From NCBI RefSeq assembly GCF_000150275.1, contig NW_002060945.1, positions 445,872 to 509,871 on the forward strand: a stretch of DNA of 64,000 nt. Direction: 5' to 3'. The first letter of the stretch is position 1; each line of letters opens with the position of its first letter. The DNA comes from Trichoplax adhaerens (Eukaryota > Placozoa > Uniplacotomia > Trichoplacea > Trichoplacidae). The position numbers and the translations under genes are program-made. Below, in pieces: positions 36,394 to 49,066 of this stretch. The notes beneath the pieces were generated by a model that did not search any database, was not told the origin of the DNA, and worked only from the letters and a program-made list of their open reading frames with translations.

Positions 36394-38485
36394 AATATCA
36401 ATACCGAAAAGAGCAATGATTTATTATTCTAACTACAGTCTAGCTTTCACTAACTTTGATGACTTTATTGCATTTATCGGATATTTGATGAATTTGGTTA
36501 CTTCTCGCATTAAGCGTTTGTAAAACTATTTTTAAGGAATTGTTTTTGAAGCTTTATCTACCACGACACTGTTCACTGTGTATGTCAATCGCATTAAATG
36601 ATTACAATTATGGGCATATATCTGAGTAAGTACATTAGTGGCGATATACTATGCATCGGTCGGAACAATTCCATCTATGCTTATTTCTTATCAAGTTTTC
36701 TACCATCTGGGGATTGATATAATTTTCTGGATAGCGGTAGAATGTGTCATGGACTAGTAAATCCTTCTTTACAATTTTGTAGTTTATGAGTGAGTGTCCA
36801 AAATGATTACAGAGAAATTACATGGAATCATTCCAAAAGAAAGGCTGTAGGCTTGAATGGAATTGATAATCAATGGTAATTCCCTATTTTTGAAACTTTC
36901 AAATGGGAAAACCTTGTATATTACTGAAGTAAGGATTGAATGTATACGGCACACCATATATAGTTATAGACTGCAGCAGTGAGCTGTCAAGTAGAAGAGT
37001 TAAACTTTAACAACCTAATTTGCAGCATTACCGTGTCTGGATAAATCATTGGCAAAATTATAACTTATGATCCTACTATTAATATCATCAATCTTTAGCT
37101 TAATGTTTACAGATTTCATTAATACCGGCATACTGCTTGTTGTTGTGTAATGGCCTAGAAGTTAATAGCATTTGTATTACGCTAAGTAAGAGCCTGTATG
37201 CAATAATTGAAAGTGGATAGACGCAAATTAAGAGTGTTTTGAATCCGCAGTAGATAGTGTACTAGAATGATCTAGCTACAGCATTTAGGATGCTGAAATT
37301 TGATAGAATCATGAATCTAATCCTACCTAGAAGTTTATAGCTGGAAGGTTACTTTTACTCATCCATATCTTGACTAGTCTTCATGACAGTGCGAATAGAA
37401 TAAATTGTATACTGTAGGGGCAACTATTCTAGAACACTCTTGGTTATCAACTGTACCCGCTCCAACGGATGCCACTGCTCGTCGATGATATACGCATAGG
37501 CATGGGCTATAACTAGACTTTTGAATTGATTTTAATTCTATTCTACTGTGGTGAAATTGCGAACAACCGCTATCAGAAGAAACTCGAAGAGAACACCCTT
37601 TATATGACGTAGTATGCAGTATATGCGTGGATTATTACAAGAAAATACTTGAGCAAGATACTGGCAAGAGAGAGGGCATTAAGCAGCCATTCGACTTGCT
37701 CATTGGAGTTAGTACAGCATAAAAAGACTTTCATCATTGATTTCTGTTCTACTCCATTATAATGAAATCGCGAATCAACTGCTGCCAGAAGTAGCTCGAA
37801 GACAACGCGCTTAATTATAGGATTCGAATCCCCTGTAATATGCGTTGATTAAGCTTGCATCTCCATGAAATATCAATAAGCCGACGGATGAAATAGAATA
37901 TCCTGTTCTATCCTAACAACTACATCTAAACTTTTAATATCAGGCCAAATTGTAGATCCGTTCTATCTGTAGGATCGATAGTTTAAGAATGTAATGGCCT
38001 CAGAATTGAAAAATTTTTCATTCTCGCTCACCTTCCTTTTCTTGTCTCGAAGTAGAACTACCGAAACAGTCGACGATTTTAGAGTATTTTGACCACATGA
38101 TGGGCAGTGGTTGTTGATTTACTATGGTGACCAAGTCTATAGTAGAAAATAGAAGAGACTAAATGAATAAGCTTTTGTATGGGATTTTATCCTAGAAATG
38201 GGCTAGTATACTGATTGATTTGCTCATAGGAAAGTAAGACTACAGTAAACAGCTGGCTGAGACGGTTACGCCTACAAACTGTGCATTGGCGCTACTCTCT
38301 ACCACGACTTCTATGCTAACAAAAGCGCTGTTTGCTACACTATACTGTAAGGTAGAAACATCAGCAACATGCAACTCCGTTATTAGCGTACGCAAGATTT
38401 TTATTTCCAAGCCTTCCAGGTGGTCTTAACTAGCAATAGAAAGTATCTTTTCCAGCTAAAATAACTTTCAAGGACAGTAGTAATC
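36394..38485. other. Intergenic, MMADHC to dioxygenase gene
   Basis: No gene seen. Two diverged copies of a segment of about 75 bp occur at about 37532-37605 and 37737-37812, sharing words such as TCTACT, GAAAT.GCGAA and CTCGAAGA. The promoter of the downstream plus-strand gene should lie in the last few hundred bases. Confidence 0.55.
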
Positions 38486-41400
38486 ATGGCTGTTGAATCT
38501 ACACGTGGTAGTAGAGCGGCTGGTAAGAGAATTTCAACAAGGCGCTCTCGATTAGATGGCGATCGATCACGACCAGGAATTGTAACCAAGAAAACAAACT
38601 ACTTTAATACCCCTATAACTCCAGCTGAGATGGAATTTACTGAAAAGGTATTTTGCTTTCTCTCTCTATTATAGTTTATGCTTTCTTATTGTCATGATGA
38701 TGGATGATAGGATTAAGTAGCAAGGCATGGCAGTAGAAGCAGGCTTGTATACGGCGTGATAGATCTTTTATAAAAAGTGATCAAGTTGAGTATCAATTCG
38801 AGCATCGATGCATGATGGATTGCTGATGAAATTAATTGTACGCTACCTTAACCTTTGATTAACGTTCAAGTACTGCGATTACTTATCACAACCACTACTG
38901 TATATAGAGACAAATGAATGAATTTATCTGCACAAGCTCTGTAAAAGCTTGTTACTCAAACTATGGCTACTCAAATGGAAAAATATAATCCTTATTGATG
39001 GTAATATTGTCGAGCATGAAATAACTATCGGCGTGCATGGGAGTTCAAGCATTCTCAGTGCTTACAGCAATTGACTGATTGGATTATTTATCTACAAGCT
39101 GAATTGACTTTTTCTTGTCACATTTGCATGTACATGGAAGCAGTGATGGCATAATGAATGATGGAAGGATAGTCATAGGGTGTTGTCTGAGGTGACAATC
39201 AGCATGCATAGGAATCAATATATTCTGTGTTACCTACAGTAATTTAAAGGTTGGATGGTTGAACTCTCGAACAGCTGAAATGACTCTTTCTTCACTTAAT
39301 TGCATGGTTATGGAAGCAGTTATTGCATGATGTATTATGCAAAAGATAGTAATATTATATTATATGCAATGAGAATCTGAATGCATAGGAGTGAGTACAT
39401 TCTCGGTACTTACAGTAATTTGAAAGGTTGGACTGGTTGTCTACGAGCTGCAATGATTTTTTCTTGACGTAAAGCAATTGTATAATGTATTATGCAACGA
39501 TAGTAATATTGTGTTGTATGTGATGAGAATCAGCAAGCATAGAAATCGATGCATTCTAAGTACTGACAATAATTTAAAGGTTGTACTGTTCATCTACAAG
39601 CTGCAATGATTTCTTTTTCACGTAATTGCCTGGCTATGGAAGCAGTTATTGCATGATGTATTAAGCAAAGATGGTAATATTGTATTGTAGGAGATGAGAA
39701 TCAGCATGCATAGGAGTCAATATATTCTCAATGCTTGCAGTAATTTGAAGATTGGACTGTTTATTTACAAGTTGAAATGATTTTTTTTCATCTAATTGCA
39801 TAATATTCTGTCTACAGTTCAAATGACTTTCTCATTAGAATTGCATGCTGGCTAGAAAAGGAATTACATGATAAATTGTATAAAGAGTGACAGTAGTATT
39901 GTGTGCTATATGGGATGAAAATCTGTATACATAGGAGTTAATGCATTCTGAGTACTTACGATAATTGACTGATTTAATCAGTAAGCTCCAATAACATTTT
40001 CTCGTCGGATTTGCACGTATATGGAAATGGTTATTACATGATGTACACTATGTAAAAGTGGCGGTAATATTGTGCTATATGAGATGAGAATCAACGTGCA
40101 TGGGAGCCAATACATTCTAAGCACTTATAGTAATTTGCTGAATTGATTATTTCGCTACAAGCTCCAATAATTTTCTTCAAAGTAATTATTACATAATAAT
40201 TTATGGAGAGAGGGCATTTGCATTGTTTGGATATTTTTGATGTAATACTGAATGATAATAATTGAATAAGTATAACCAAAGGCATTTACTGTATCTATCA
40301 TTGTGTAAGCGTTTCAGTATATACTCGTATTTATAATGTTGTACGTTTAAGTGGCGATGAAAAAGATTTCAACGTATAACTTATCACAGGATATGATGCT
40401 ATGCTTTTATTTAGGCTAAAAAATTCTATGTTGGTGTCATAGTTTTCTGCATTTCGCTCATGGTCATTTTGGTTGTTTTCGTTGCTAAACCCACTGAACC
40501 TGATTATACTAGCAAAGATTGGTTTATGCCTAAAAGGAGGAGTATCTTAGCCATGGCTAGCGAAGTAATAGATAAGAAAGAAGGTGATGGATACTCTGTG
40601 AGTGATATGAATTTGCAAGAGATTGATGAAAAGGAAGGCACCAATAAACCTGCTGTGAATTGGAGTGCAGTACCAGATGAGATCAAGAATTTTAAATCAA
40701 AAAAGATAAGAAAAATAACCATGAAAAATATCTATTTAGACAGCAAACGTAAGGTGTACAAAGAAATTAAGCACAAAAATAAGAAAAGCCATGTTAAAAT
40801 ATACACCATTGATGCATTTCTAAGTGATAAAGAATGCGATGGATTAATTGGTGCTCATAACAGATATGTTAGCAAATTCAATAAACAAGATCCTATCATG
40901 TGCTTTGATGCTATCTCTACGCTCAGGTCAGCATCATTACTTATAACGATTTTAATCTAGTTGGTTATTGCAATGATTGATATAATAAAAGATATTCTTG
41001 GTTATGTTACGATCAGCCCTGGGAGATGAGTATTTCCCTCTGACCATAATAGTTACCTATAAATTGAACTGCAACATAATTTTTGACACGATGTACGTTA
41101 CCCTATGAAGTATTTATTATGTAACCAATTCAAACTTACTTATATCCATCTAATAATATTTAAATATATGTATAGTGCATAAATTTTACCCAATCATTAC
41201 AGTTGATAAAAAATTACTGATTAATATTGTAGTAATACTAAGAAATCTTTTTTAGCTTATCATATAATTTTATATTGTCTACCTGAATACAGGAGCCATC
41301 TGAAAGATGCAAAGTTGAAAATGCAAGTTACTCCGAATGTCTTTACAGAAGGCACGACATGTTTAAACGCTAGTTTTTCTAGCTTATTAAAAAAACATCT

Positions 41401-42824
41401 TAGGTGGAGTTATAGTACTGCCTTTTATAATGGTGAAAGCCCCTTTGCTACTCGCTTCGCAGAACGTATTGAGGCAGCGACAGGCCTGCCACAAAGCCAC
41501 GGTGGAAAGTTTCAAATTACATCATATCCAACATCTATAAGTACGTCTCTAACAATCAGTCATGCAGTAACATAAATAAAATCGAATGAGCGAAATTTCT
41601 CTACTACTTTTAATTTTGCTAAAAGTATTAGCTGTAATATTAAATAAGTATTGTATTATTCGATCTTCAAGCTTTATTTGATAGTCTCCATACATAAACT
41701 AATACCGCTACCTGACTCTGCTAGTCATATAATCATACTCAATGTAACTAAAGTAATCTGTAATTAAGAGCAATGAATAAAAGTTGCTAATTTAATGTAT
41801 GGATAGAATAAAAGTAATTTTATCAGTTAGTAACAATTCTTTTAATCTCAATTATGCCATACATGTTATACGCGTATATATTGTAAATTTTCCTTGAGAT
41901 ATCTTTTTGTTGCTTACAATATCTCAGTTATGATATATGGATTATGAGGTTTGTTAATCACTATGTAATTTATTTTTTAATCATAGTATTATTACGATTT
42001 CTTTTATAGATTACAAAGCTCATACGGACTGTATGACGGCTACTAAAGAAAAACGAGATAGATATGCAACTGTTTTGGTCTATTTAACGGACGTCTCGAA
42101 AGGCGGCTATACCAATTTTACAGAATTAAATGTACCTGTCGTCCCTGCTAAGGGTAAAGCACTAATATGGAATAACATGGACAAAGGCGGTAATTGCGAT
42201 CCTACTTCCATACATGCCGCATCTGAAGTGGTTCGAGGCTTTAAATATATTATTCAGAGATGGTAAGAAACTTTTCCTTGAACACTATTATATCATTTTA
42301 CATTGGAATTGAATTATATTAATTATTAGTCGAAATTACAGTATAAGCTACTTCTCCCTTAACTCCCTTAGTAAACAAATAATTAATCTGTAACACTGCT
42401 TATAATGCAGATATATAACTAATAGATATAGATACTTTTTTATGTAATTTAATTTTCTTACACTGCATTTCTCAGCAAAAGCAATGTAAATTTAAACATA
42501 ATTAGTAATTACCTAACTGTAATAATATCTACGACTTGATGCAACATAGTTATTATTGCTAGCTTCTGTAAAAAAATTAGGGAATAGATGCATTTTAAAT
42601 GAAGAAATCAAATTTAATCTTGGAAGTGCAATTTATTCCATAGGTACTATTATGAAAATTTTTATGCCCTTGGAAAGCGTTTAAAAGAACCCGAATTGCC
42701 TGACCGTAAGCCAGAACAACCCAGGGTTACTTGTGATGAATATCAATATGGAAGTTGTCGATGGTATGATGAATGGAATTATGAACACTTACTGGCTTAT
42801 CGTGAAAGTGCAAATAAGTTATAA
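38486..42824 (+). CDS. Membrane-anchored prolyl-4-hydroxylase-like 2OG-Fe(II) dioxygenase, complete
   Basis: Predicted non-haem iron, 2-oxoglutarate-dependent hydroxylase. Exons: 38486-38647, 40415-40926, 41293-41540, 42010-42262, 42644-42824. These sum to 1356 nt, 451 residues, phases compatible. The basic N-terminus (about 55 residues, many Arg/Lys) precedes one membrane segment (FYVGVIVFCISLMVILVVFV, residues about 58-77), giving type II topology with the enzyme in the lumen. The catalytic domain has AHTDC (the HxD iron ligands), SIHAA (distal His) and GFKYIIQRW, whose Lys fits 2OG binding in prolyl 4-hydroxylases. Preceding strands (VLVYLTDVSKGGYTNFTELN) and KGKALIWNN are typical of the P4H fold. 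The C-terminal extension carries a Cys pair (TCDEYQYGSCRWYDEW) that could form a disulfide. Overall it is nearer collagen-type P4H catalytic domains than any vertebrate protein I can name. The substrate is unknown. Confidence 0.88.
38990..40290. repeat. Degenerate ~170-bp tandem array in intron 1 of the dioxygenase gene
   Basis: About seven diverged copies. The marker word GCATAGGAGT and variants appears near 39038, 39206, 39381, 39537, 39709, 39928 and 40098, so spacing varies from about 155 to 220. Each is followed by TTCTCAGTACTTACAGTAATT-like and CTACAAGCTGCAATGATTT-like words, then a GTTATTGCATGATGTATTA-like word. It fills most of the 1.77-kb intron. Copies are too diverged for a recent expansion. 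Confidence 0.8.
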
Positions 42825-44514
42825 TTTTAGAGAAAGTCACAGTATCCTAACTTCTAACTTTTGATCGTTCTTTTTTTACTATGTTTACAAGAAAAGCTGC
42901 TTTTAATTTCCATTTTGACATTTATTTTTGCGATACATCTGTTTGTTAATAAATTGTTCTACACTTTAGGTAGAAGTTTGTACAATTAAAAGTCTTAGTT
43001 TGCACTTAATGGGTAGAATCCTTCGTGGATTCATGATAAAATTCACACGTAGTATTTCTACGGTGTAGCATACTGTGAATACGATAATTTTTAAACTTTG
43101 ATCAGTTAATATTTTGCAATCATGTATGAGTGACTAGTTTTATCTACTAAGTTGCATTTGGTTAATGCGGAAGTTGATTTAGATAATTTCTTTGCCGTGC
43201 TTCATAAGTAGTATTAGTGCAATAACTAGAGTAATGATCGAGACTTATTAGGGAGGCCTGTATCAATTCCAGCACTCATACCGAGTCAATCAGCTGCAGT
43301 AGCTTACTATAGGATATTATTTACGTAGTTGGTTAATCCAGTGGTCTACTCTTGCTATCAGATTATGAAATACATCGATAGTAATATAGGATTATTATTG
43401 TATTCTTAATAACTGTACGGTACTGCTTGCATCTGGAGTGTCAACTGCGTTAGTAGTTTTACAGATAGTTGCAACACATGACTAGAAATGCTAGGCGGCT
43501 AAAACTGTACTTAAACATTGTCGTCTCTAGTTAGGCGGTTTATAATGAATATTTAGACTAATACAAGTATGCTAGTGGCATAGTACGCGAATACTGTATG
43601 TAAAGGCAAAACGAAGCTAATCTAGAAGCAATCGAGTAAAAAAACGATCATTTTATCATACGATCGAGATCGCTACTACATTCATTTTAAATTTTATACC
43701 ATTAAATTATAAAATAATTGCAATAAATGTACAATAAATTTATTTCGCCAGCTTACTGTTACAATGTAAAGTTTATATAATTATAAACCGTCGAGTCGCA
43801 ACAGAAACCATAATATAAAATAGAATAGGAAGCCAAACTATCTATCGACTATAGGCTTAATATTAACCAATGAGATTATTCATTGTCCAAAAGTAAAATT
43901 GTAGGTAACAATCTACAGAGTCTACAATAATTTTCAAAAGCAAGTTGAAGAGAAATGTAAATTATTCCGTAAAGAACAACAACCATTTTAGGAGTGATTC
44001 TTAAATGCATCTTAATGTAATAAGCGAATATCCAAAACGAACATTCGATTTATAGAGAGTTGATGACTATAATAACTTCCACTTTGTAACAAAGATAGAA
44101 AGAAATACGCGAATACGTCATGAATATGATAAGAAAAATGCATAGATTGCAAAAAAAAATTCTATACATTAGTAAAGTTGATATTTGGTAAAGTGAACGA
44201 ATAGGTCGAGTTAATAAATATTATTATTATAATAAGATTTATGTTAAATTGTTTAAATGTTTTTACGACATCTACATTGGAATAAAATATACAGGATAAT
44301 TAAATGATATCATATAGTACATGACTGCAACTTGATAGTCGTTATGGAGGCAATTGTAGTAACGAAAGTGAACAGGAGATAGTCTCGATGCTACAAAAGT
44401 AATAATAAAATGAACTAGTAGATTAAAGGCACGAAAGGAAATACATAAACGTGAAAGTAAAATTGTAGTCGAAGTTATAATATAAAGATCTAATAACATA
44501 AGACGTTTAAAATC
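42825..44514. other. Intergenic between convergent genes
   Basis: Holds the 3' flanks of the dioxygenase gene (plus) and FAM117 (minus), which end facing each other 1.7 kb apart. No gene or clear repeat is seen. Confidence 0.6.
42948..42953 (+). promoter_or_regulatory. Poly(A) signal AATAAA of dioxygenase gene
   Basis: AATAAA 124 nt after the stop codon, the first canonical signal downstream. Confidence 0.6.
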
Positions 44515-47500
44515 TCAATTATCCACAACAATTTTCCATTTGTCGACACCATCCAATAGTTCGTTGGTATGGGTGGAATAAAATGGAGAAGTTGGGCTAA
44601 AGTTGATATTGACTTTGCTTTTATCCGGACATAATATCGCAGGCACACCTTTCCGACTGAATAATGGATTATGATTGTAAAATAAAAAGTTACCAAAATA
44701 GCGAAACTTTACGTACTGTATACATAGATGTATAGTAAGCCTACATTAGTGATTGACAATGACAAGTTCAAACTTAACGCAACTTACTTATGCCCTTCGA
44801 CCACTGTAATTATCTTTTCTACGCCATCAGGTGGTTCTCTCGCAAAAGATGATAACTTATATGAAATAGGCGACGGCGAATTTGCTACATCTAAAAACGA
44901 ATAAGGTCGTTAACTTACTTGCACACACAGCATAATTAACATATGCAATTTACTAATGTATAATAATTGAAATTTTTTTATTCAAAATAGATATACGATT
45001 AATTCAATCGAGCGAAAAGGACAAGTTGAACTTGTCGATGTAGTAAAAAGCGAAATTCGGTATTTTTTGGACTAGTGAACACCAACAGTATGATGGAAAG
45101 AGAGTTAACTGCTATTGCTTTCGATTGCTATACCTATAGCGAAATCATCATATGTTTGAGTATCAGCGTTCTTAGTGGATGCTGGAACTGTTACTGCAGA
45201 AAATATCGGCATGGGTGCCTTGTGTCCATCAGGAATCTCTACAACCTATATATATTGGAAGGATCACAAACAAATTGTGTTTGATTTTATGCAATATTGT
45301 AGTGTAAGATCAAGGAAGGATATAGGATGGACATTGATAACAATTAGTTTTATGTGTGTTAATTCCTGGTGAAGATATCTCACCTCATTAATATCGAAAA
45401 TATCACAACACTCTTCCGCTTGATCGAAATTAAGAGTTTGAATTTCTTGATTTAAACTTTCCATACTTTGGCGTATACACTTTGCTAAACATTTTGATAC
45501 AGGCCAATAAGGACGCTGAAAGTTATACATTAAAAATATTGGAGACAACACAGCAGATGACGATTTTTGCTTTATTCTCTGTCGCTGTTGACGTAATACC
45601 TATGCAATAAATCAAGAGTTATATTCAGGATGATAGGCACGTGTATAATCCTTTGAGTAGATTACAATCTTTTATGATGAAGCACTATGATAAACTCAAT
45701 AGAATGACAGCGTCTATTCTTTTGAAGTGATTCCGCAAATATCAATTAGATCTTGTACAGTAGATTACAAACCAATTTAAGAGTGTCTGCACTTCCCCAC
45801 GATGCTGAGCGAGCGCATCTTCGCTTCGGTTCACCATCTATGTCACCAGTCTAGATGATTACAAATTTTGAAATAAAGTCAATCATAGACATTGATTAAA
45901 ATGATATTTTTGCTTTAAAGTCATCATTTTTCCTTAAAATATTCTTCATCGCATAACACTAGCTGAATTATTGCCAATAAATCTAGGTCATGTTGTACTA
46001 AGCAAGTACTAATGGTATTGATAATGTCGCTAAGTAGGCGTCATGCAGTACAACACTAATGCATGCTATCTCTAAATCTGTGATGGAAATTGACAAAGCA
46101 ACAACTACTAGCTTATGCGATACAATACGCATCTTTGGCAATTTCAAGCATCATTCATTAATAATCCTGCTAGGAATAGCAATAGCTAAGATTAACATCT
46201 TACTTGTGTAGCTTTATGGCAGACAATATCTTCATTAAAGAAACCTTCAGGAGGCCAATGACCAGCTAAATAGGGTTCAGCAATGGTATCTAGTGATCCT
46301 GTGCGATGAATAGCCACTGGCGATGGCGTACCGCGACCTAAAGATGGTACAAATAGACGTATCAAATATAAGCGTCAGCATACTTGATGTTTTGCAAAGT
46401 TAGCTGGTCATTTCAGGAATAAAGAAGGATCATCTACAGTACGTGTATTAACTGACTGTTAAATGGAAAGATTTTATACATACAAAAGATAGATACTACA
46501 ATACGCTTAGTATCGTTAATTTAAACAACTGGAAATGAAAATGTAAGGTTACGATAGCGAAATAGTCGATTGATATCAACGTCCTGTAGACTGCTTGAGA
46601 CAATACAGATTGGACATGATTGCAGCAGACATTACTGCCGTATGTACAGTAGAATAAGTGGCGTAGGTTTAGCGTTCAATTTTATCCTTTATCATAAGGT
46701 AAAGCCACTATTTTGGTTAGTGACACTATCAAGCTTTCATTGAAAGTGGCTATTTGGATATTTTATGAATATTCGACTAGTTGTGTCTTGTGTTGAACGT
46801 GGCCTACTTGAAGTACTACAAATTGCAAAAGCAAAGATTTTCCAACATATAGTAAAGTATGTCGAGATCGGTAGCGCCTACAGCTCCTATTCGTCCAGTG
46901 TGTTTTACAACTTGCTTTCTGATTGACATTTAAATTGTTTCCTGGCGTCCGATTTCAATCTATATATATATGTCATATACACTGTGCTTACAATATATTC
47001 CTGGATATTTATTTTCTACCCTACTAGTGCTTGCTTGCCTGTTGAAATAACAGCTTTTGTATCATTGTACAGCATCAGCCAAGAGACACTAAAATTGCAT
47101 GCATCATTTTGTTACTGTAGTGTTACAGCAGCAACCAATGAAAAATGGCTATACTATTTGTAAAGCTTTTTTTTTTCAGAATAATAACTTTAAATTTTTA
47201 ACGTATAGTATAATCTAATTTGAATATACTCCAGGTTTCATCCATGAGAGCACATCGAGCATTAGAGTTTATTCTGTGATAGTGATCCACTGAGTGAGGA
47301 CCACTGGCTCCATCCAACTGTGTTGGTTTGTCGAGCGTTCTTGAAAAATGCATGGACAAAATTCCATCAATTCATGATTGGCATTTTATGCGTTGTTACA
47401 GTCCTCCATTAGCTAGTTGTCAGACTGTGGTTAACGTAAATGGACAATAAAGAGAAAAATGGAATCAAGCTCTATTGCCGCAATGAGTTATTTCGACTTT

Positions 47501-48215
47501 CCTCGACCCCTGTGTAGGCCTACTCCAATTCATTTTCAAGTTATTGTATAGTAGAGTATAGAAAAGTTGAAGGGAAGACGCTGTTGGAAAGACTTTTGTA
47601 TGGCACTTGGGTTAGTGAATTCATGGTCGACAGGGACGGTACTTATTACAGCGTGCAATATACAGTAAACAGTATGGCATGGCATTGGCGAAAGAAATAC
47701 ACCAGCCGAAGACTGACATGTGTTTTGATATTTCTAAGTTGATTACTATGAATGAGTAAGCGTAATTAGAGTACATGAAAAATGGGCCACCATCTCTTGC
47801 AGCGATTCTATTATTTCTTACTCACACTTGACTACTCTTGATGCCTAATGATGATGCTGTTCAATCAATACGACAATATAGTATACAGTGGGGCTCTACA
47901 CAAACATGCTTGGAACTTACCTTGATAGAAGAGAGGAAGATTGCCTATTTCGATAGAAGTTTTGTAATCTGGAGAAGATTCAGATCGACGCAAATGATAG
48001 AACGATTTCAAGTTCTCATTGGCTGTCGGCGAAGGTGGTGTCGTCGGACTCATGTGCCGAGTTGGATGCTGAAAATTTTGCTGCTGCTGTTGTTGATGTT
48101 TGACCGGGCTGCCATGATTGATCAAAGTAAACGATTGCGTAGCCCTAATAGGCTGGGGTTTTGTAGCCGTTGCCGGTGGAGGGTTACGCCGTGGTCTTTG
48201 CGATGGTGTAGCCAT
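44515..48215 (-). CDS. FAM117 / GLCCI1 family protein, complete, 7 exons
   Basis: Homologue of vertebrate FAM117A, FAM117B and GLCCI1, largely disordered phosphoproteins of poorly known function. Exons: 48215-47921, 46337-46204, 45850-45773, 45599-45384, 45236-45134, 44890-44788, 44656-44515. These sum to 1071 nt, 356 residues, phases compatible. The N-terminus is Pro/Arg-rich with a QQQQQQ run. Family signature blocks are all present in order: RTGSLDTIAEPYLAGHWPPE with CHKATQ, RSASWGSADTLKL leading into LRQQRQRIKQ, IPDGHKAPMP with NADTQT, FAREPPDGVEKI, and CPDKSKVNINFSPT near the end. The ATG at 48215 sits in a strong context (ACACCATGG). Exon 4 contains an in-frame 36-nt stretch (45518-45553) that looks like a minimal intron (GTGTTG...TTTCAG) and could be spliced in some transcripts. 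Exon 5 starts at the second AG of a TAGAG acceptor, which is required for phase. The gene faces the UMAD1 gene head to head. Confidence 0.93.
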
Positions 48216-48814
48216 GGTGTAACTCTTTACATTGAATCAGTACACAACATACCATAGAGAGGAGGCATAGAAAGGGCTGAAAATACAATGATTAAGATTG
48301 GAAGTCGATGACAACTTGGTGTGCTGTAATTGCAGGCTCAACGACCAACTGGTGGAAAGAAGAAAAAGCAAAAGCTGCAAAATGATCGATCGGGTGATGA
48401 TCGAGTGATTGGACTGCACTGTCGTCCGTATCCGCGATACTGTCTAGTGTACAGTATAAGATGTATCACGATCGACGCGTATCTCTATACAATACACTAG
48501 CAATGTATCGTTGTCAACGAATCCTGTGCGATGGACAATTTTCCCAATCGATTACAAGGTAGAAATACTACGATTAAAGGCAAGAAAAAATGTCCCAAAT
48601 AGAGTTTATTTCCAATCAACTAGACTGTCGATTGTTCTGTTATTCAGGCTAGCGTCTTGAATGTGTACTACTTGCAAATTAATTGATTAATTGGATTTTC
48701 TTTGAAGAAATAACATTTGAGCTGCAGTCAAAATGGCAACCTTGGAGTGGCTGGGGGTTCTACGATACCCCTCTACATTGCAGTATGCAACAACCGTGCT
48801 GCGTGGAGTCTACA

Positions 48815-48940
48815 GTAGATAGTACTGTAGACACTGGACTGTAGACTGCAGGCTGGACGTTACAGTACAGTACTGTACAATACTACAGTATACGACGTAC
48901 AGTGTACAGTGACAACTCGTCTTGTACTGTACTGTAAGTG
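48815..48940. repeat. GTACTGTACAGTAC-type self-complementary cluster
   Basis: Dense GTACAGT/ACTGTAC words on both strands, leading into the block related to 30250-30290 and then the minisatellite. Confidence 0.8.
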
Positions 48941-49018
48941 GCCATTCACTATCATGTTTACTACAAGCACAGTAGGACTGTCGATTGTAAACAAGTGTAG
49001 CCGTAACCGCATCAGCTA

Positions 49019-49062
49019 GACCTGAGAAAGGTTCGGTTCGGTTGGATACCTTTATGCTCTAT
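49019..49062 (-). repeat. Inverted copy of the terminal block of the 30.3-kb repeat
   Basis: AGACCTGAGAAAGGTTCGGTTCGG... ending TTTATGCTCTATA matches the reverse complement of about 30246-30291, with few mismatches over about 44 nt. This shows the same element in the other orientation 19 kb away. Confidence 0.8.
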
Positions 49063-49066
49063 AGGA

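Noticed and set aside
37800-37830. GGATTCGAATCCCC resembling a tRNA T-arm
   Set aside because: No matching acceptor, D-arm or anticodon arm can be folded upstream; likely chance.
47838-48257. Plus-strand open frame of 139 codons
   Set aside because: It is antisense to FAM117 exon 1, which has a strong start context, correct splicing and family motifs downstream.
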